NCBI GenBank assembly: GCA_014728955.1
Contig: WJKT01000039.1
Span: 1-7,998 of the forward strand
Source of the DNA: Candidatus Peregrinibacteria bacterium
GTDB taxonomy: Bacteria; Patescibacteriota; Gracilibacteria; UBA1369; PNNO01
Direction: 5' to 3'
DNA: 7,998 nucleotides
The translations under genes and the position numbers were made by a program. The notes under the pieces were generated by a model that did no database searches, had not been told where the DNA came from, and saw only the letters and a program-made list of their open reading frames with translations. Positions 1 to 6,051 of the stretch are shown here, in pieces; positions within the stretch are counted from its first letter, which is position 1, and each line of letters starts with the position of its first letter.

Positions 1-744
1 GACCAAGGGTTTGTCATTCACTTTAGGCATCTTGGTAGTATTTTTGAGGAATTTAGGAATAAATTGCAGCTTTTGCAGCAAGAGATGTATCAGCAAACGG
101 TTGATGCTTTTAAAGAAATATTGCTTGAATTTGATTCGGCTACGCTTATTAAATTTGCTTACGAAATGAAGCGCGGAAAAGCCGTTAATACGAAAAAGCT
201 GAAAAAAATTGATGAAAAACTGCTTGAAACGGTGAAAGAATTGGTTCTACACGATGATTTGGCAAAAAAGCATTTTGAGTATTTTTCAAAGATGGCTGAC
301 GAAGAACACATTTATTTTGGTATTAGCCCCGAACCCCCGAAACATCAGCCGAAAGATAAAAAATATGAATACTCAACATGGTATTTTATGGGCATTCCCG
401 AAAAAAATGTTGTTGTTGCGGAGATCACTACCGGTGGATACAGAGGGGCATACTTGTTTAAAATTATTATGGAAAAAGGTAACCCGCGAGAAAAAATTAA
501 GGAAAAACTACTTGAAGTAAATCAGGCATTATTAAAACTAAAGTTTGTTACCACTCCATTTTATAAAGATAAGAGAGAATTGCGCAGAAGCGTATATAGA
601 TTCGCACTTAGGAAACTTCCTTATTTGCGTTTATTGAGAAGGTCGTATCTTGGCAGATTAACGCCGTTTAACGAAGTGAATTGGGATAAAAGAATGGGTG
701 ATATCTTTCAAAAAGCAACGATTCCAAAGCTTCCCCGCAAATAG
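1..744 (+). CDS. Unrecognised protein, 3' part (5' end outside window)
   Basis: The frame is open from the first base, so the gene most likely begins to the left of the window; 247 codons are visible before a TAG stop. An in-frame TTG at 64 and ATG at 85 exist, but the upstream codons read as ordinary protein (DQGFVIHFRHLGSIFEEF), so I treat it as truncated by the window edge. I do not recognise the family. The visible part is soluble and charged, with long predicted helices at about residues 12-100, a possible beta segment around NVVVAEITTGGYRGAYLFKI (about 136-155), a further helix, and a strongly basic stretch around 190-211 rich in Arg and Leu. There is no membrane segment, signal peptide or clear catalytic motif. 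The basic tail could bind nucleic acid or an acidic membrane surface, but this is only inference. The stop codon sits in a short palindrome, and thioredoxin follows 82 bases later. Confidence 0.75.
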   Translation, partial: DQGFVIHFRHLGSIFEEFRNKLQLLQQEMYQQTVDAFKEILLEFDSATLIKFAYEMKRGKAVNTKKLKKIDEKLLETVKELVLHDDLAKKHFEYFSKMADEEHIYFGISPEPPKHQPKDKKYEYSTWYFMGIPEKNVVVAEITTGGYRGAYLFKIIMEKGNPREKIKEKLLEVNQALLKLKFVTTPFYKDKRELRRSVYRFALRKLPYLRLLRRSYLGRLTPFNEVNWDKRMGDIFQKATIPKLPRK

Positions 745-756
745 GAATGATTCCTA
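742..756. repeat. Small perfect palindrome at the end of the first gene
   Basis: TAGGAAT-G-ATTCCTA, two 7-base arms around one central base; the first arm includes the TAG stop. As RNA it could form a 5-6 bp hairpin. It is followed by ATAATTCTT rather than a T run, so it is at best a weak terminator or an mRNA 3'-end stabiliser. Confidence 0.4.
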
Positions 757-766
757 ATAATTCTTC

Positions 767-795
767 TATACAATGATTCTTTTATGGTGTAGAAT
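767..795 (+). promoter_or_regulatory. Probable sigma70-type promoter for the thioredoxin gene
   Basis: TATACA at 767-772 (4 of 6 to TTGACA), a 17-base spacer, then TAGAAT at 790-795 (5 of 6 to TATAAT). Transcription would start near 802, about 25 bases before the thioredoxin ATG. It lies in the only gap between the first gene and thioredoxin, and nothing that looks like a ribosome binding site follows it. Called by eye from consensus boxes. Confidence 0.5.
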
Positions 796-826
796 GTGCC
801 CACATTACTCCTAACCTTTTTAAGCT

Positions 827-1141
827 ATGGCAGAAGTAGTTTTAAAAGAAGACAATTTTAAGGACGAAATAGCCAAAGGTGTCGTGTTGGTTGATTTTTT
901 TGCGACATGGTGTGGTCCTTGTAAAATGCTTGCACCGGTTATTGAAGAACTTGCCGGAGAATATGAAGGTAAAGCAAAAATCGGAAAGCTTGATGTTGAC
1001 CAAGCTCCGCATGTTGCCGGTGAATTTGGTGTTCAGAGCATTCCTACATTGATTGTATTTAAAGACGGAAAAGAAGTTGACCGAATGGTTGGTTTCCAAG
1101 GGAAAGAAGCGCTTAAGGAACATATCGACAAGCAGCTTTAA
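827..1141 (+). CDS. trxA: Thioredoxin
   Basis: Small cytoplasmic dithiol-disulfide oxidoreductase that reduces protein disulfides and is normally recharged by thioredoxin reductase. At 104 aa it has normal family length. The active site WCGPC is at residues 28-32, with the buried Asp at 23 (LVDFFA), and the cis-proline loop SIPT has its Pro at 73; these correspond to E. coli D26, W31-C35 and P76. No signal peptide is present, so it should act in the cytoplasm. The ATG at 827 gives the standard N-terminus (MAEVVLKEDNF); no Shine-Dalgarno is visible before it, only CTAACCTTTTTAAGCT. A probable promoter lies at 767-795. The SPFH gene starts 42 bases after the stop with no clear terminator between, so the two may be co-transcribed. 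No thioredoxin reductase gene is in the window. The assignment is secure as a thioredoxin; several paralogues often exist, so the symbol is slightly less sure. Confidence 0.96.
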   Translation: MAEVVLKEDNFKDEIAKGVVLVDFFATWCGPCKMLAPVIEELAGEYEGKAKIGKLDVDQAPHVAGEFGVQSIPTLIVFKDGKEVDRMVGFQGKEALKEHIDKQL

Positions 1142-1183
1142 TATAACGCTGTACCGGTATTATTTAATAACTATTATAACACT

Positions 1184-2056
1184 ATGGCTAAAGTAGTTGA
1201 TCTTAAGGAGCAGTTTATACAAGGCCGCGTGAAATTCAGTATTATTATTGCAGTAATTGTGATTGTTGCTTTTATTATTATGGATGGATTGGTTTCGGTT
1301 CCGGCTGGGCATGCTGGGGTCATTTTTGATCAAGGACGAGGTGTGCTGGAAAATGAGCTTGATGAAGGACTTCATTTAAAAATTCCATTTTGGCAACAGT
1401 CAACCATTATGGATGTGCGGACACAAGAATATACCATGAGTATTGCTCAAGGTGAAGGATGGAAGACGGATGACGATAGTATCGAAAGTCGATCAAAAGA
1501 CGGTCAGGTTGTATGGGTTGATGCAACCATTTTGTTCCATATCGATAAAAATGAAGCGGATGACATTAAACGTGAATTGGGTACAGAACGTGATTATTAC
1601 ACAAAAATTATCAGACCGCGTGCTCGGGAAGTTATTCGTGCTGTGATTGCCCGATATAACGCATTGGATCTTGTGTCGGAAAAGCGTCCCGATATTGTTG
1701 ATGAAATGAGTGAATTGCTTGAAGAGGCTTATAAGAAACACAATATTATACTCGAGGAAGTTGTTTTAAGAAACGTTACCTATTCAACGGATTTTGCTAA
1801 TGCCATTGAAGAAAAAGAGGTGGCTCGTCAACGAATTAAAACATCCGAGTATCAAAAAGAACAGGCAACGCAGTTGAAAGAAAAGAAAATTATTGAAGCG
1901 GAGGCGGATGCTCAATCTATTAAGCTCAAAGGTGAAGCTCTTCGTAGTAATCCCGAAGTGATTCAACTTGAATTCGTCAATAAACTCGGACCGAACGTAA
2001 CGTGGGGTATTTTACCTGATTCTGTTATGCCGCTTCTTAACGTACCCGGCCTTTAG
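1184..2056 (+). CDS. Prohibitin/SPFH-domain membrane protein
   Basis: Member of the prohibitin branch of the SPFH (stomatin/prohibitin/flotillin/HflK) superfamily. Such proteins form large ring-like membrane assemblies that organise lipid domains or shield membrane proteases such as FtsH. The 290-aa protein has a short charged N-terminus, one membrane segment at about 17-35, then the typical VPAGHAGVIFDQGRG entry to the SPFH domain (about 36-205, including GLHLKIPFWQ), and a charged alpha-helical coiled coil at about 205-250 (EEKEVARQRIKTSEYQKEQA). The C-terminus ends in a short hydrophobic tail. The anchored N-terminus suggests the domain faces one side of the inner membrane; which side is not shown. 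The ATG at 1184 is preceded by AT-rich sequence with TATTAT at 1172-1177 and no SD. It follows thioredoxin by 42 bases. Its last 20 bases overlap the end of the convergent MFS gene. No ftsH or nfeD partner is in view, so the specific role is unknown. Confidence 0.92.
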   Translation: MAKVVDLKEQFIQGRVKFSIIIAVIVIVAFIIMDGLVSVPAGHAGVIFDQGRGVLENELDEGLHLKIPFWQQSTIMDVRTQEYTMSIAQGEGWKTDDDSIESRSKDGQVVWVDATILFHIDKNEADDIKRELGTERDYYTKIIRPRAREVIRAVIARYNALDLVSEKRPDIVDEMSELLEEAYKKHNIILEEVVLRNVTYSTDFANAIEEKEVARQRIKTSEYQKEQATQLKEKKIIEAEADAQSIKLKGEALRSNPEVIQLEFVNKLGPNVTWGILPDSVMPLLNVPGL

Positions 2057-3218
2057 GATGAAAGAGCATAAAGAGATATAAAAGCGCCGAAATGCCGGCG
2101 AGTATTATGCTGTATCCGAATGCAATACGTACACCGAAAGTGTCCCATAAATATCCGACAAAGAAACTTGCCGGCAGGGCGCATATTCCTATGATAAAGT
2201 TGTGCAGACCTATGGCGGTTGCGTGGAGCCTGCTATGCACCACAGTAGTTATATAGGCTTTTGCGATACTTATATTGAAGGCAAAGAAAAGCCCATATAG
2301 TATAAAGGGAACCCAGGAGAATTGTATCGGGAGCGTTATCATGTATAAGGTACATGCTGCAATAAAAAACATGTTCCCCATAATGAGGGTGGGTATTTTA
2401 CCGATTTTGTCGGAAAGTTTACCTGCGGGGATAGCCGTTACCGCATAGGTAACCGTATATAACAAATAAATAATGGGAACCAGGGCGACGGAAAGTCCCA
2501 AATCTTGAGCTCGCAAGATAAAAAAGGCGTAACTCATATTTCCTATAGCAAAAATGAACGTTGGAATAAGGAAAAACATATAGGCTCCCGGTAGTGATCG
2601 GATGTGGGTTAGCTTTATGGTTTTATGGTTTTTACGCAACAGGTGATCTTCTTTTACCTTTCGTGCTGCAATTGAAAAGGAAATAACGCCGGGAATAAAA
2701 GCAATAAGGAAAAGAGGCTTGAGGGTGCCCGGGAAGAAAAAGAGGATAATAGAAAGCACGAGTACGCCTGTTACTGCACCCATGGTATCCATCATGCGCT
2801 GGAATCCAAAGGCAAGACCGAAGAATTTCTTTTCGGATGACGAAGCGATGAGTGCATCGCGGGGAGGATCCCTAAACCCTTTGCCGCTACGTTCTATAAA
2901 ACGCACAATAAATACAAAGAGCCAGCCGGTTGCAAAGATATAAAATGGCTTTATTAAGGCCGGGATACTATATCCTGCAACAATAAACAATTTTCGCTTT
3001 TTTATTTTGTCGGAGATATAGCCCGAAAAGACTTTGATGAAATTGGAAAAACTCTCCGCAAAACCTTCTATAATACCAATAAACGTTTTATTAATACCGA
3101 GCGATTCATAAAAAACCGGAAGAATCGGCATAAGCATTTCGCTGGAGAAGTCAGTAAAATAACTTACCGTACTCATCCAAAAGACATTTTTTCGTATTGG
3201 TTTTCCCTTTTGTTTCAT
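2037..3218 (-). CDS. MFS permease, substrate unknown
   Basis: Major facilitator superfamily transporter in the inner membrane, 393 aa, consistent with about 12 membrane helices. Both halves carry the loop 2-3 type motif: GYISDKIKKRK at about 66-76 and GKLSDKIGKIP at about 266-276, showing the internal duplication. The stretch from residue 110, RSGKGFRDPPRDALIA, followed by GLAFGFQRMMDTMGAVTG at 134-151, is a signature I know from a widespread but poorly characterised group of MFS permeases, often annotated as drug-efflux-like. A central cytoplasmic loop around 186-208 is rich in Lys, Arg and His. Substrate cannot be told from sequence. The ATG at 3218 gives a short basic N-terminus before the first helix; there is no SD before it. 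It is transcribed alone, divergent from rpsO and convergent with the SPFH gene, and the two 3' ends overlap by 20 bases. No transcription regulator gene lies beside it. Confidence 0.9.
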   Translation of the reverse strand: MKQKGKPIRKNVFWMSTVSYFTDFSSEMLMPILPVFYESLGINKTFIGIIEGFAESFSNFIKVFSGYISDKIKKRKLFIVAGYSIPALIKPFYIFATGWLFVFIVRFIERSGKGFRDPPRDALIASSSEKKFFGLAFGFQRMMDTMGAVTGVLVLSIILFFFPGTLKPLFLIAFIPGVISFSIAARKVKEDHLLRKNHKTIKLTHIRSLPGAYMFFLIPTFIFAIGNMSYAFFILRAQDLGLSVALVPIIYLLYTVTYAVTAIPAGKLSDKIGKIPTLIMGNMFFIAACTLYMITLPIQFSWVPFILYGLFFAFNISIAKAYITTVVHSRLHATAIGLHNFIIGICALPASFFVGYLWDTFGVRIAFGYSIILAGISALLYLFMLFHPKGRVR

Positions 3219-3252
3219 ATGTTCATACTACATTAGGGAGGCTATCTCTTAA

Positions 3253-3258
3253 AGTATA
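3253..3258 (-). promoter_or_regulatory. Possible -10 box for the MFS gene
   Basis: On the minus strand TATACT (5 of 6 to TATAAT) lies about 35 bases before the MFS ATG. The matching -35 position reads AACACA (3 of 6), which is weak. If real, its -35 region at 3276-3281 overlaps the -35 box proposed for rpsO, so the two divergent promoters would compete or be co-regulated. Confidence 0.27.
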
Positions 3259-3279
3259 CCTGAAAATACGCAAATTGTG

Positions 3280-3308
3280 TTGCCAAAATCGTTATAATCT
3301 GTTAAATT
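3280..3308 (+). promoter_or_regulatory. Possible promoter for rpsO-pnp
   Basis: TTGCCA at 3280-3285 (5 of 6 to TTGACA), 17-base spacer, TAAATT at 3303-3308 (4 of 6). A perfect TATAAT at 3293-3298 lies inside the spacer but has no good -35 box at the right distance. Either would start transcription at about 3305-3315 and give an rpsO leader of roughly 100-110 bases. The remaining gap (3219-3414, 196 bases) is AT-rich, with AAATTTT three times at 3304-3310, 3321-3327 and 3330-3336, and then the structured segment at 3362-3399. Confidence 0.4.
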
Positions 3309-3361
3309 TTGGCTAGTGAAAAATTTTAGAAATTTTTTATTAAATGTATGCCTGTCTTTTT

Positions 3362-3399
3362 GGGAGCCTACGTGACTTGCAAGAGGATAGGACCCTATT
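3362..3399 (+). promoter_or_regulatory. Structured rpsO leader, two mutually exclusive hairpins
   Basis: Fold A: GGG (3362-3364) and CCTA (3367-3370) pair with TAGG (3388-3391) and CCC (3393-3395), 7 pairs with an AG/A internal loop, enclosing AAGAGG (3381-3386). Fold B: GATAG (3386-3390) pairs with CTATT (3395-3399) around a GACC loop, 5 pairs including one G-U. The two share 3388-3395, so they cannot coexist. S15 is known to repress its own translation through leader RNA structure in several bacteria; that this segment does so here is inference. I see no proven match to a published S15 site. Confidence 0.4.
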
Positions 3400-3414
3400 A
3401 TTTAACGGCACGAT

Positions 3415-3678
3415 ATGAAACGCGCTCAAAAAAAGAAGATTATCTCAAAATATTCTCAGCATGAAAAAGATACCGGCTCTCCTGAAGTGCAGGTTGCTAT
3501 TTTGACTGAGAGAATTCAGGAAGTACAAGATCATCTTAGCGATCATCCAAAAGACAACCATTCACGAAGAGGCTTGTTGATGATGGTTGGGAAACGAAGG
3601 AAATTGCTTAATTATATGCGGCTAAACAACAAAGACGTATATGATGAGCTTATTACCAAATTGAAATTAAGAAAATAA
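3415..3678 (+). CDS. rpsO: Ribosomal protein S15
   Basis: Small-subunit ribosomal protein that binds the 16S rRNA central-domain three-way junction early in 30S assembly and contributes to a subunit bridge. At 87 aa it has the usual length (about 88-89). The family signature is intact: H16 and then TGSPEVQVAILTERI from residue 20, and DNHSRRGLLMMVGKRRKLLNY from residue 47, holding the rRNA-contacting His and Arg residues. The start at 3415 is fixed by the conserved MKRAQKKKII N-terminus, although the bases before it (AACGGCACGAT) contain no SD; the nearest purine-rich stretch, AAGAGG at 3381-3386, is about 28 bases away and lies in a structured leader. pnp follows 133 bases later in the same direction, the classic rpsO-pnp order. 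A T6 run right after the stop codon is not preceded by a GC-rich stem, so I do not see a terminator and expect read-through into pnp. Confidence 0.97.
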   Translation: MKRAQKKKIISKYSQHEKDTGSPEVQVAILTERIQEVQDHLSDHPKDNHSRRGLLMMVGKRRKLLNYMRLNNKDVYDELITKLKLRK

Positions 3679-3704
3679 TTTTTTCTCCGTGGATGCTAAT
3701 GCTA

Positions 3705-3765
3705 GGCTTAAGTTACAGGTTTCAGTGATATACGTTGTATAACGTTGAAACTTGTTACTTGGGCT
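3705..3765 (+). promoter_or_regulatory. Long stem-loop in the rpsO-pnp intergenic RNA
   Basis: Bases 3705-3724 pair with 3746-3765: 19 of 20 positions match (four are G-U), with a single U-U mismatch (3714/3756). A 7-base bulge GTGATAT (3725-3731) follows, and the stem continues stacked as ACGTT (3732-3736) with AACGT (3741-3745) around a GTAT tetraloop. There is no T run after the 3' arm, so it is not an intrinsic terminator. In E. coli the pnp leader holds a long stem that RNase III cuts, allowing PNPase to repress its own message; position and architecture here are comparable, but homology is not claimed. Confidence 0.65.
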
Positions 3766-3768
3766 CCT

Positions 3769-3812
3769 TAGTATTTAGTGTCATGGAGGTTATATCATAA
3801 CCACTGATACTA
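3769..3812 (+). promoter_or_regulatory. pnp translation-start hairpin with GGAGGT in its loop
   Basis: TAGTATTTAGTG (3769-3780) pairs with CACTGATACTA (3802-3812): 11 pairs with one bulged T and one G-U. The 21-base loop (3781-3801) contains GGAGGT at 3785-3790, the only strong Shine-Dalgarno sequence before any gene in this window. It is 21 bases from the pnp ATG, too far for ordinary use unless folding shortens the gap. The A of the ATG is the last paired base. A smaller alternative, TATCA (3793-3797) with TGATA (3805-3809), would place the SD about 4 unpaired bases plus a helix from the ATG. A 5-codon frame ATG-GAG-GTT-ATA-TCA-TAA (3783-3800) lies wholly in the loop. Confidence 0.55.
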
Positions 3813-5923
3813 TGGAATCGAAAGAATTCAGCTATGAGCTGGCCGGTCGCACATTTTCTCTGCAAACCGGTGAACTGGCGTTGCAAGCAAGCGGCGCTGT
3901 TGTCGCTACGCTTGGAGACACAAAAATTCTTGCAACGGCAACAATGAGTAAAAAAGGCAGAGAAGGAGCAGATTTCTTCCCTCTTTCATGTGACTATGAA
4001 GAGCGTTTTTACGCTACAGGGAAAATCAAAGGATCCCGTTTTATTAAAAGGCAAGGGAGGCCGTCGGATAACGCTATTTTGAATAGCCGATTGATTGATC
4101 GTCCGATTAGACCGTTATTTCCAAAAGGAATGACAAATGAAGTGCAGATTATTTGTACTGTTCTTTCGGCTGACTTGGAAGTTGATCCTGCCCCTATGGC
4201 TATTACTGCGGCTTCTGCTGCACTTTCTATTTCCGGGATGCCGTTTGAAGGGCCGATTGCCGGTGTGCAAATAGGGATGGTTGACGGGAAACTTATTGTC
4301 AATCCAACGTATGAAGAGATTGAAGAAGGTGAACTTGATTTAGTAGTGGCGGGGACAAAAGACGCTATTACTATGGTTGAGGCCGGAGCAAACCAGGTTG
4401 ATGAAGAAACCATGTTAAAAGCTCTTGAGTTGGCACATAAAAGTATTAAAGAGCTATGTGCTTTGCAGGAGAAATTCATGAAGAAATATAAGAAAGAAGA
4501 TCTTGATTATACCGTTGTTAAAACACCGCAAGAAGCAATTGATAAGGTGACGGATTTTGTAACGGACGATATGCTTGATAGCATCGTTGGTAAAACCAAG
4601 AAAGAAATTAATAAAAAGAAGGAAGAACTTGAGAAAAAAGTATTGGAACATTGCGCAGCTGATATTGAAGATGAATTGTTTACTGAAGGAAATGTAAAAG
4701 ATGCACTGTTAACGCTTATCGAAAAGCGTATGCGGCATAATATTCTGGAAAACGAAAAGAGAATTGACGGACGAAGTATTGATGAAATAAGACCGCTGAC
4801 GTGTAAGTTGGATTTATTGCCTCGTGTACACGGGTCGGCGCTATTCCAACGTGGAGAAACGCAAGCACTTACCGTTACAACGCTTGGGTCTCCCGGTGCG
4901 GCAATGATTGTCGATACGATGGATGAAGATACCAAAAAACGATATATGCATTTTTACAAATTCCCACCGTTTTCTGTGGGAGAAGTACGGCCGAATCGTG
5001 GTCCGGGACGACGTGAAATCGGACATGGCGCATTGGCTGAACGAGCATTGGTACCGGTTATACCGCCGGAAGAGGAATTCCCTTATACCATGTTGTTGAA
5101 TTCTGAAATTATGACATGTAACGGATCAAGTTCCATGGCGTCAGTATGCGGATCTTCGTTATCTCTTATGGCAGCGGGAGTGCCAATTAAAAAACATGTT
5201 TCTGCCATTGCTATGGGATTGGTTACGGATGGAAAAGGAAAATATAAAATCTTAAGTGATATCCAGGGAATGGAAGATTTTGCCGGTGATATGGACTTTA
5301 AGGTTGCGGGAACAAGCGATGGTATTACAGCACTGCAAATGGATATTAAGATTAAAGGACTTTCAATTGACCTGATGCGTGAAGCGCTTGGACGAGCAAA
5401 AGAATCTCGTGCGTTTGTTATGAACGCTATGTCGCAGGCAATCGCTGCGCCGAAAACAGAGATGTCACAGTATGCTCCACTTATTATTAGTATGCAGATC
5501 CATCCGGATAAAATCCGTGATGTTATCGGTAAAGGTGGGGAAACTATTCAAGGTATTATCAAAGATTGCGATGTCGAAATTGACATTGATGATGATGGAA
5601 TAGTTACAATTACCGCTCCCGATCAGGAAAAAGGAGATTGTGCGCGAAAGAAAGTAGAACTTATTACCTATGAACCGGAAGTGGGGGACACGTTTGAAGG
5701 GAAAGTGGTTCGTATTATGGACTTTGGAGCGTTTGTTGAATTTTCACCGGGGAAAGATGGGCTGGTTCATATTTCACAACTTGCGCATCACAGAGTGAAT
5801 AAAGTGGAAGATATAGTGAAGCTGGGTGATACTGTTAAAGTAAAATTAGTAGAAATCGATGACCAAGGAAGATATAATCTTTCAATGAAGGCGTTAAAGC
5901 CGAAAGAAGATAAGAATTCATAA
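3812..5923 (+). CDS. pnp: Polynucleotide phosphorylase (PNPase)
   Basis: Phosphate-dependent 3'-to-5' exoribonuclease, a homotrimer central to RNA turnover; it releases nucleoside diphosphates and can also add tails. The 703 aa match the family (about 700-710). Order: first RNase PH domain about 10-140, helical linker about 145-310, second RNase PH domain about 320-545, KH domain about 562-615, S1 domain about 624-695. The catalytic core reads SDIQGMEDFAGDMDFKVAGT from 482, so D483 and D489 align with E. coli D486 and D492; the phosphate-site region GPGRREIGHGALAERA starts at 397. KH has GKGG at 573-576; S1 has DFGAFVEF and DGLVHISQL. One oddity is KRQGRP at 79-84, where the usual REGRP has Glu; here Q81. 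The linker has a Lys/Glu-rich helix at 263-290. The ATG at 3812 gives the family N-terminus, with its SD displaced into a leader hairpin. It lies downstream of rpsO and upstream of tRNA-Gly. Confidence 0.98.
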   Translation: MESKEFSYELAGRTFSLQTGELALQASGAVVATLGDTKILATATMSKKGREGADFFPLSCDYEERFYATGKIKGSRFIKRQGRPSDNAILNSRLIDRPIRPLFPKGMTNEVQIICTVLSADLEVDPAPMAITAASAALSISGMPFEGPIAGVQIGMVDGKLIVNPTYEEIEEGELDLVVAGTKDAITMVEAGANQVDEETMLKALELAHKSIKELCALQEKFMKKYKKEDLDYTVVKTPQEAIDKVTDFVTDDMLDSIVGKTKKEINKKKEELEKKVLEHCAADIEDELFTEGNVKDALLTLIEKRMRHNILENEKRIDGRSIDEIRPLTCKLDLLPRVHGSALFQRGETQALTVTTLGSPGAAMIVDTMDEDTKKRYMHFYKFPPFSVGEVRPNRGPGRREIGHGALAERALVPVIPPEEEFPYTMLLNSEIMTCNGSSSMASVCGSSLSLMAAGVPIKKHVSAIAMGLVTDGKGKYKILSDIQGMEDFAGDMDFKVAGTSDGITALQMDIKIKGLSIDLMREALGRAKESRAFVMNAMSQAIAAPKTEMSQYAPLIISMQIHPDKIRDVIGKGGETIQGIIKDCDVEIDIDDDGIVTITAPDQEKGDCARKKVELITYEPEVGDTFEGKVVRIMDFGAFVEFSPGKDGLVHISQLAHHRVNKVEDIVKLGDTVKVKLVEIDDQGRYNLSMKALKPKEDKNS
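5850..5878 (+). promoter_or_regulatory. Possible internal promoter for tRNA-Gly inside the pnp end
   Basis: TAGAAA at 5850-5855 (4 of 6 to TTGACA), 17-base spacer, perfect TATAAT at 5873-5878. Transcription would start near 5885, about 78 bases before the tRNA. No promoter fits in the 39 bases between pnp and the tRNA because a hairpin fills them. The boxes also encode the S1-domain end (GRYNL), so the match may be chance. Confidence 0.33.
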
Positions 5924-5927
5924 GGAC

Positions 5928-5957
5928 AAAAAGGCGCTCTTTCTCTAAAGGGCGCTT
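5928..5957 (-). terminator. Hairpin between pnp and tRNA-Gly, terminator-shaped only on the minus strand
   Basis: An 11 bp stem, 5932-5942 with 5947-5957 (two G-T pairs), closes a CTCT loop. On the plus strand the stem is followed by AAAAT, so it should not stop pnp transcripts. On the minus strand it is followed by TTTTTG, the form of an intrinsic terminator. It could block antisense transcripts from entering pnp, or act on the plus strand as a processing or protective hairpin at the pnp mRNA 3' end, 5 bases before the mature tRNA 5' end. Confidence 0.5.
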
Positions 5958-5962
5958 AAAAT

Positions 5963-6037
5963 GCGGGTATAGTATAGTGGCTATTACGGCTGGTTGCCAA
6001 TCAGCAGAGACGGGTTCAATTCCCGTTACCCGCTCCA
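5963..6037 (+). tRNA. tRNA-Gly (anticodon GCC)
   Basis: Full cloverleaf by eye: acceptor GCGGGTA pairs perfectly with TACCCGC; the D arm has GTA/TAC; the anticodon stem is GCTGG/TCAGC with loop TTGCCAA, giving anticodon GCC; variable loop AGAG; T stem ACGGG/CCCGT with loop TTCAATT; discriminator T; encoded CCA at 6035-6037. It reads the glycine codons GGC and GGT. It lies 39 bases after pnp and only 14 bases before the next coding start, so it is probably made from a transcript shared with the downstream gene and released by RNase P and 3' processing. The 3' end is a typical integration target, but I see no direct copy of it elsewhere in the window. Confidence 0.96.
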
Positions 6038-6051
6038 GAAATAAAAAAATT

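Noticed and set aside
1152..1159. TACCGGTA palindrome between thioredoxin and SPFH genes
   Set aside because: Eight bases with no loop and no T run; not a terminator and likely chance.
2719..2943. Plus-strand 74-codon frame inside the MFS gene
   Set aside because: It lies opposite the most conserved MFS segment and has low-complexity, basic, unfamiliar sequence.
3679..3704. T6 run after rpsO as a terminator; tandem ATGCTA repeat at 3693-3704
   Set aside because: No GC-rich stem precedes the T run, and two copies of six bases are too little for a repeat claim.
4009..4935. Antisense frames of up to 156 codons inside pnp
   Set aside because: They are shadows of a long conserved gene, serine-rich, with no start signals and no recognisable domain.
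5977..6051. N-terminal extension of the 160-aa gene (ATT start inside the tRNA)
   Set aside because: The added 25 codons are tRNA-Gly sequence; the ATG at 6052 is the sensible start.
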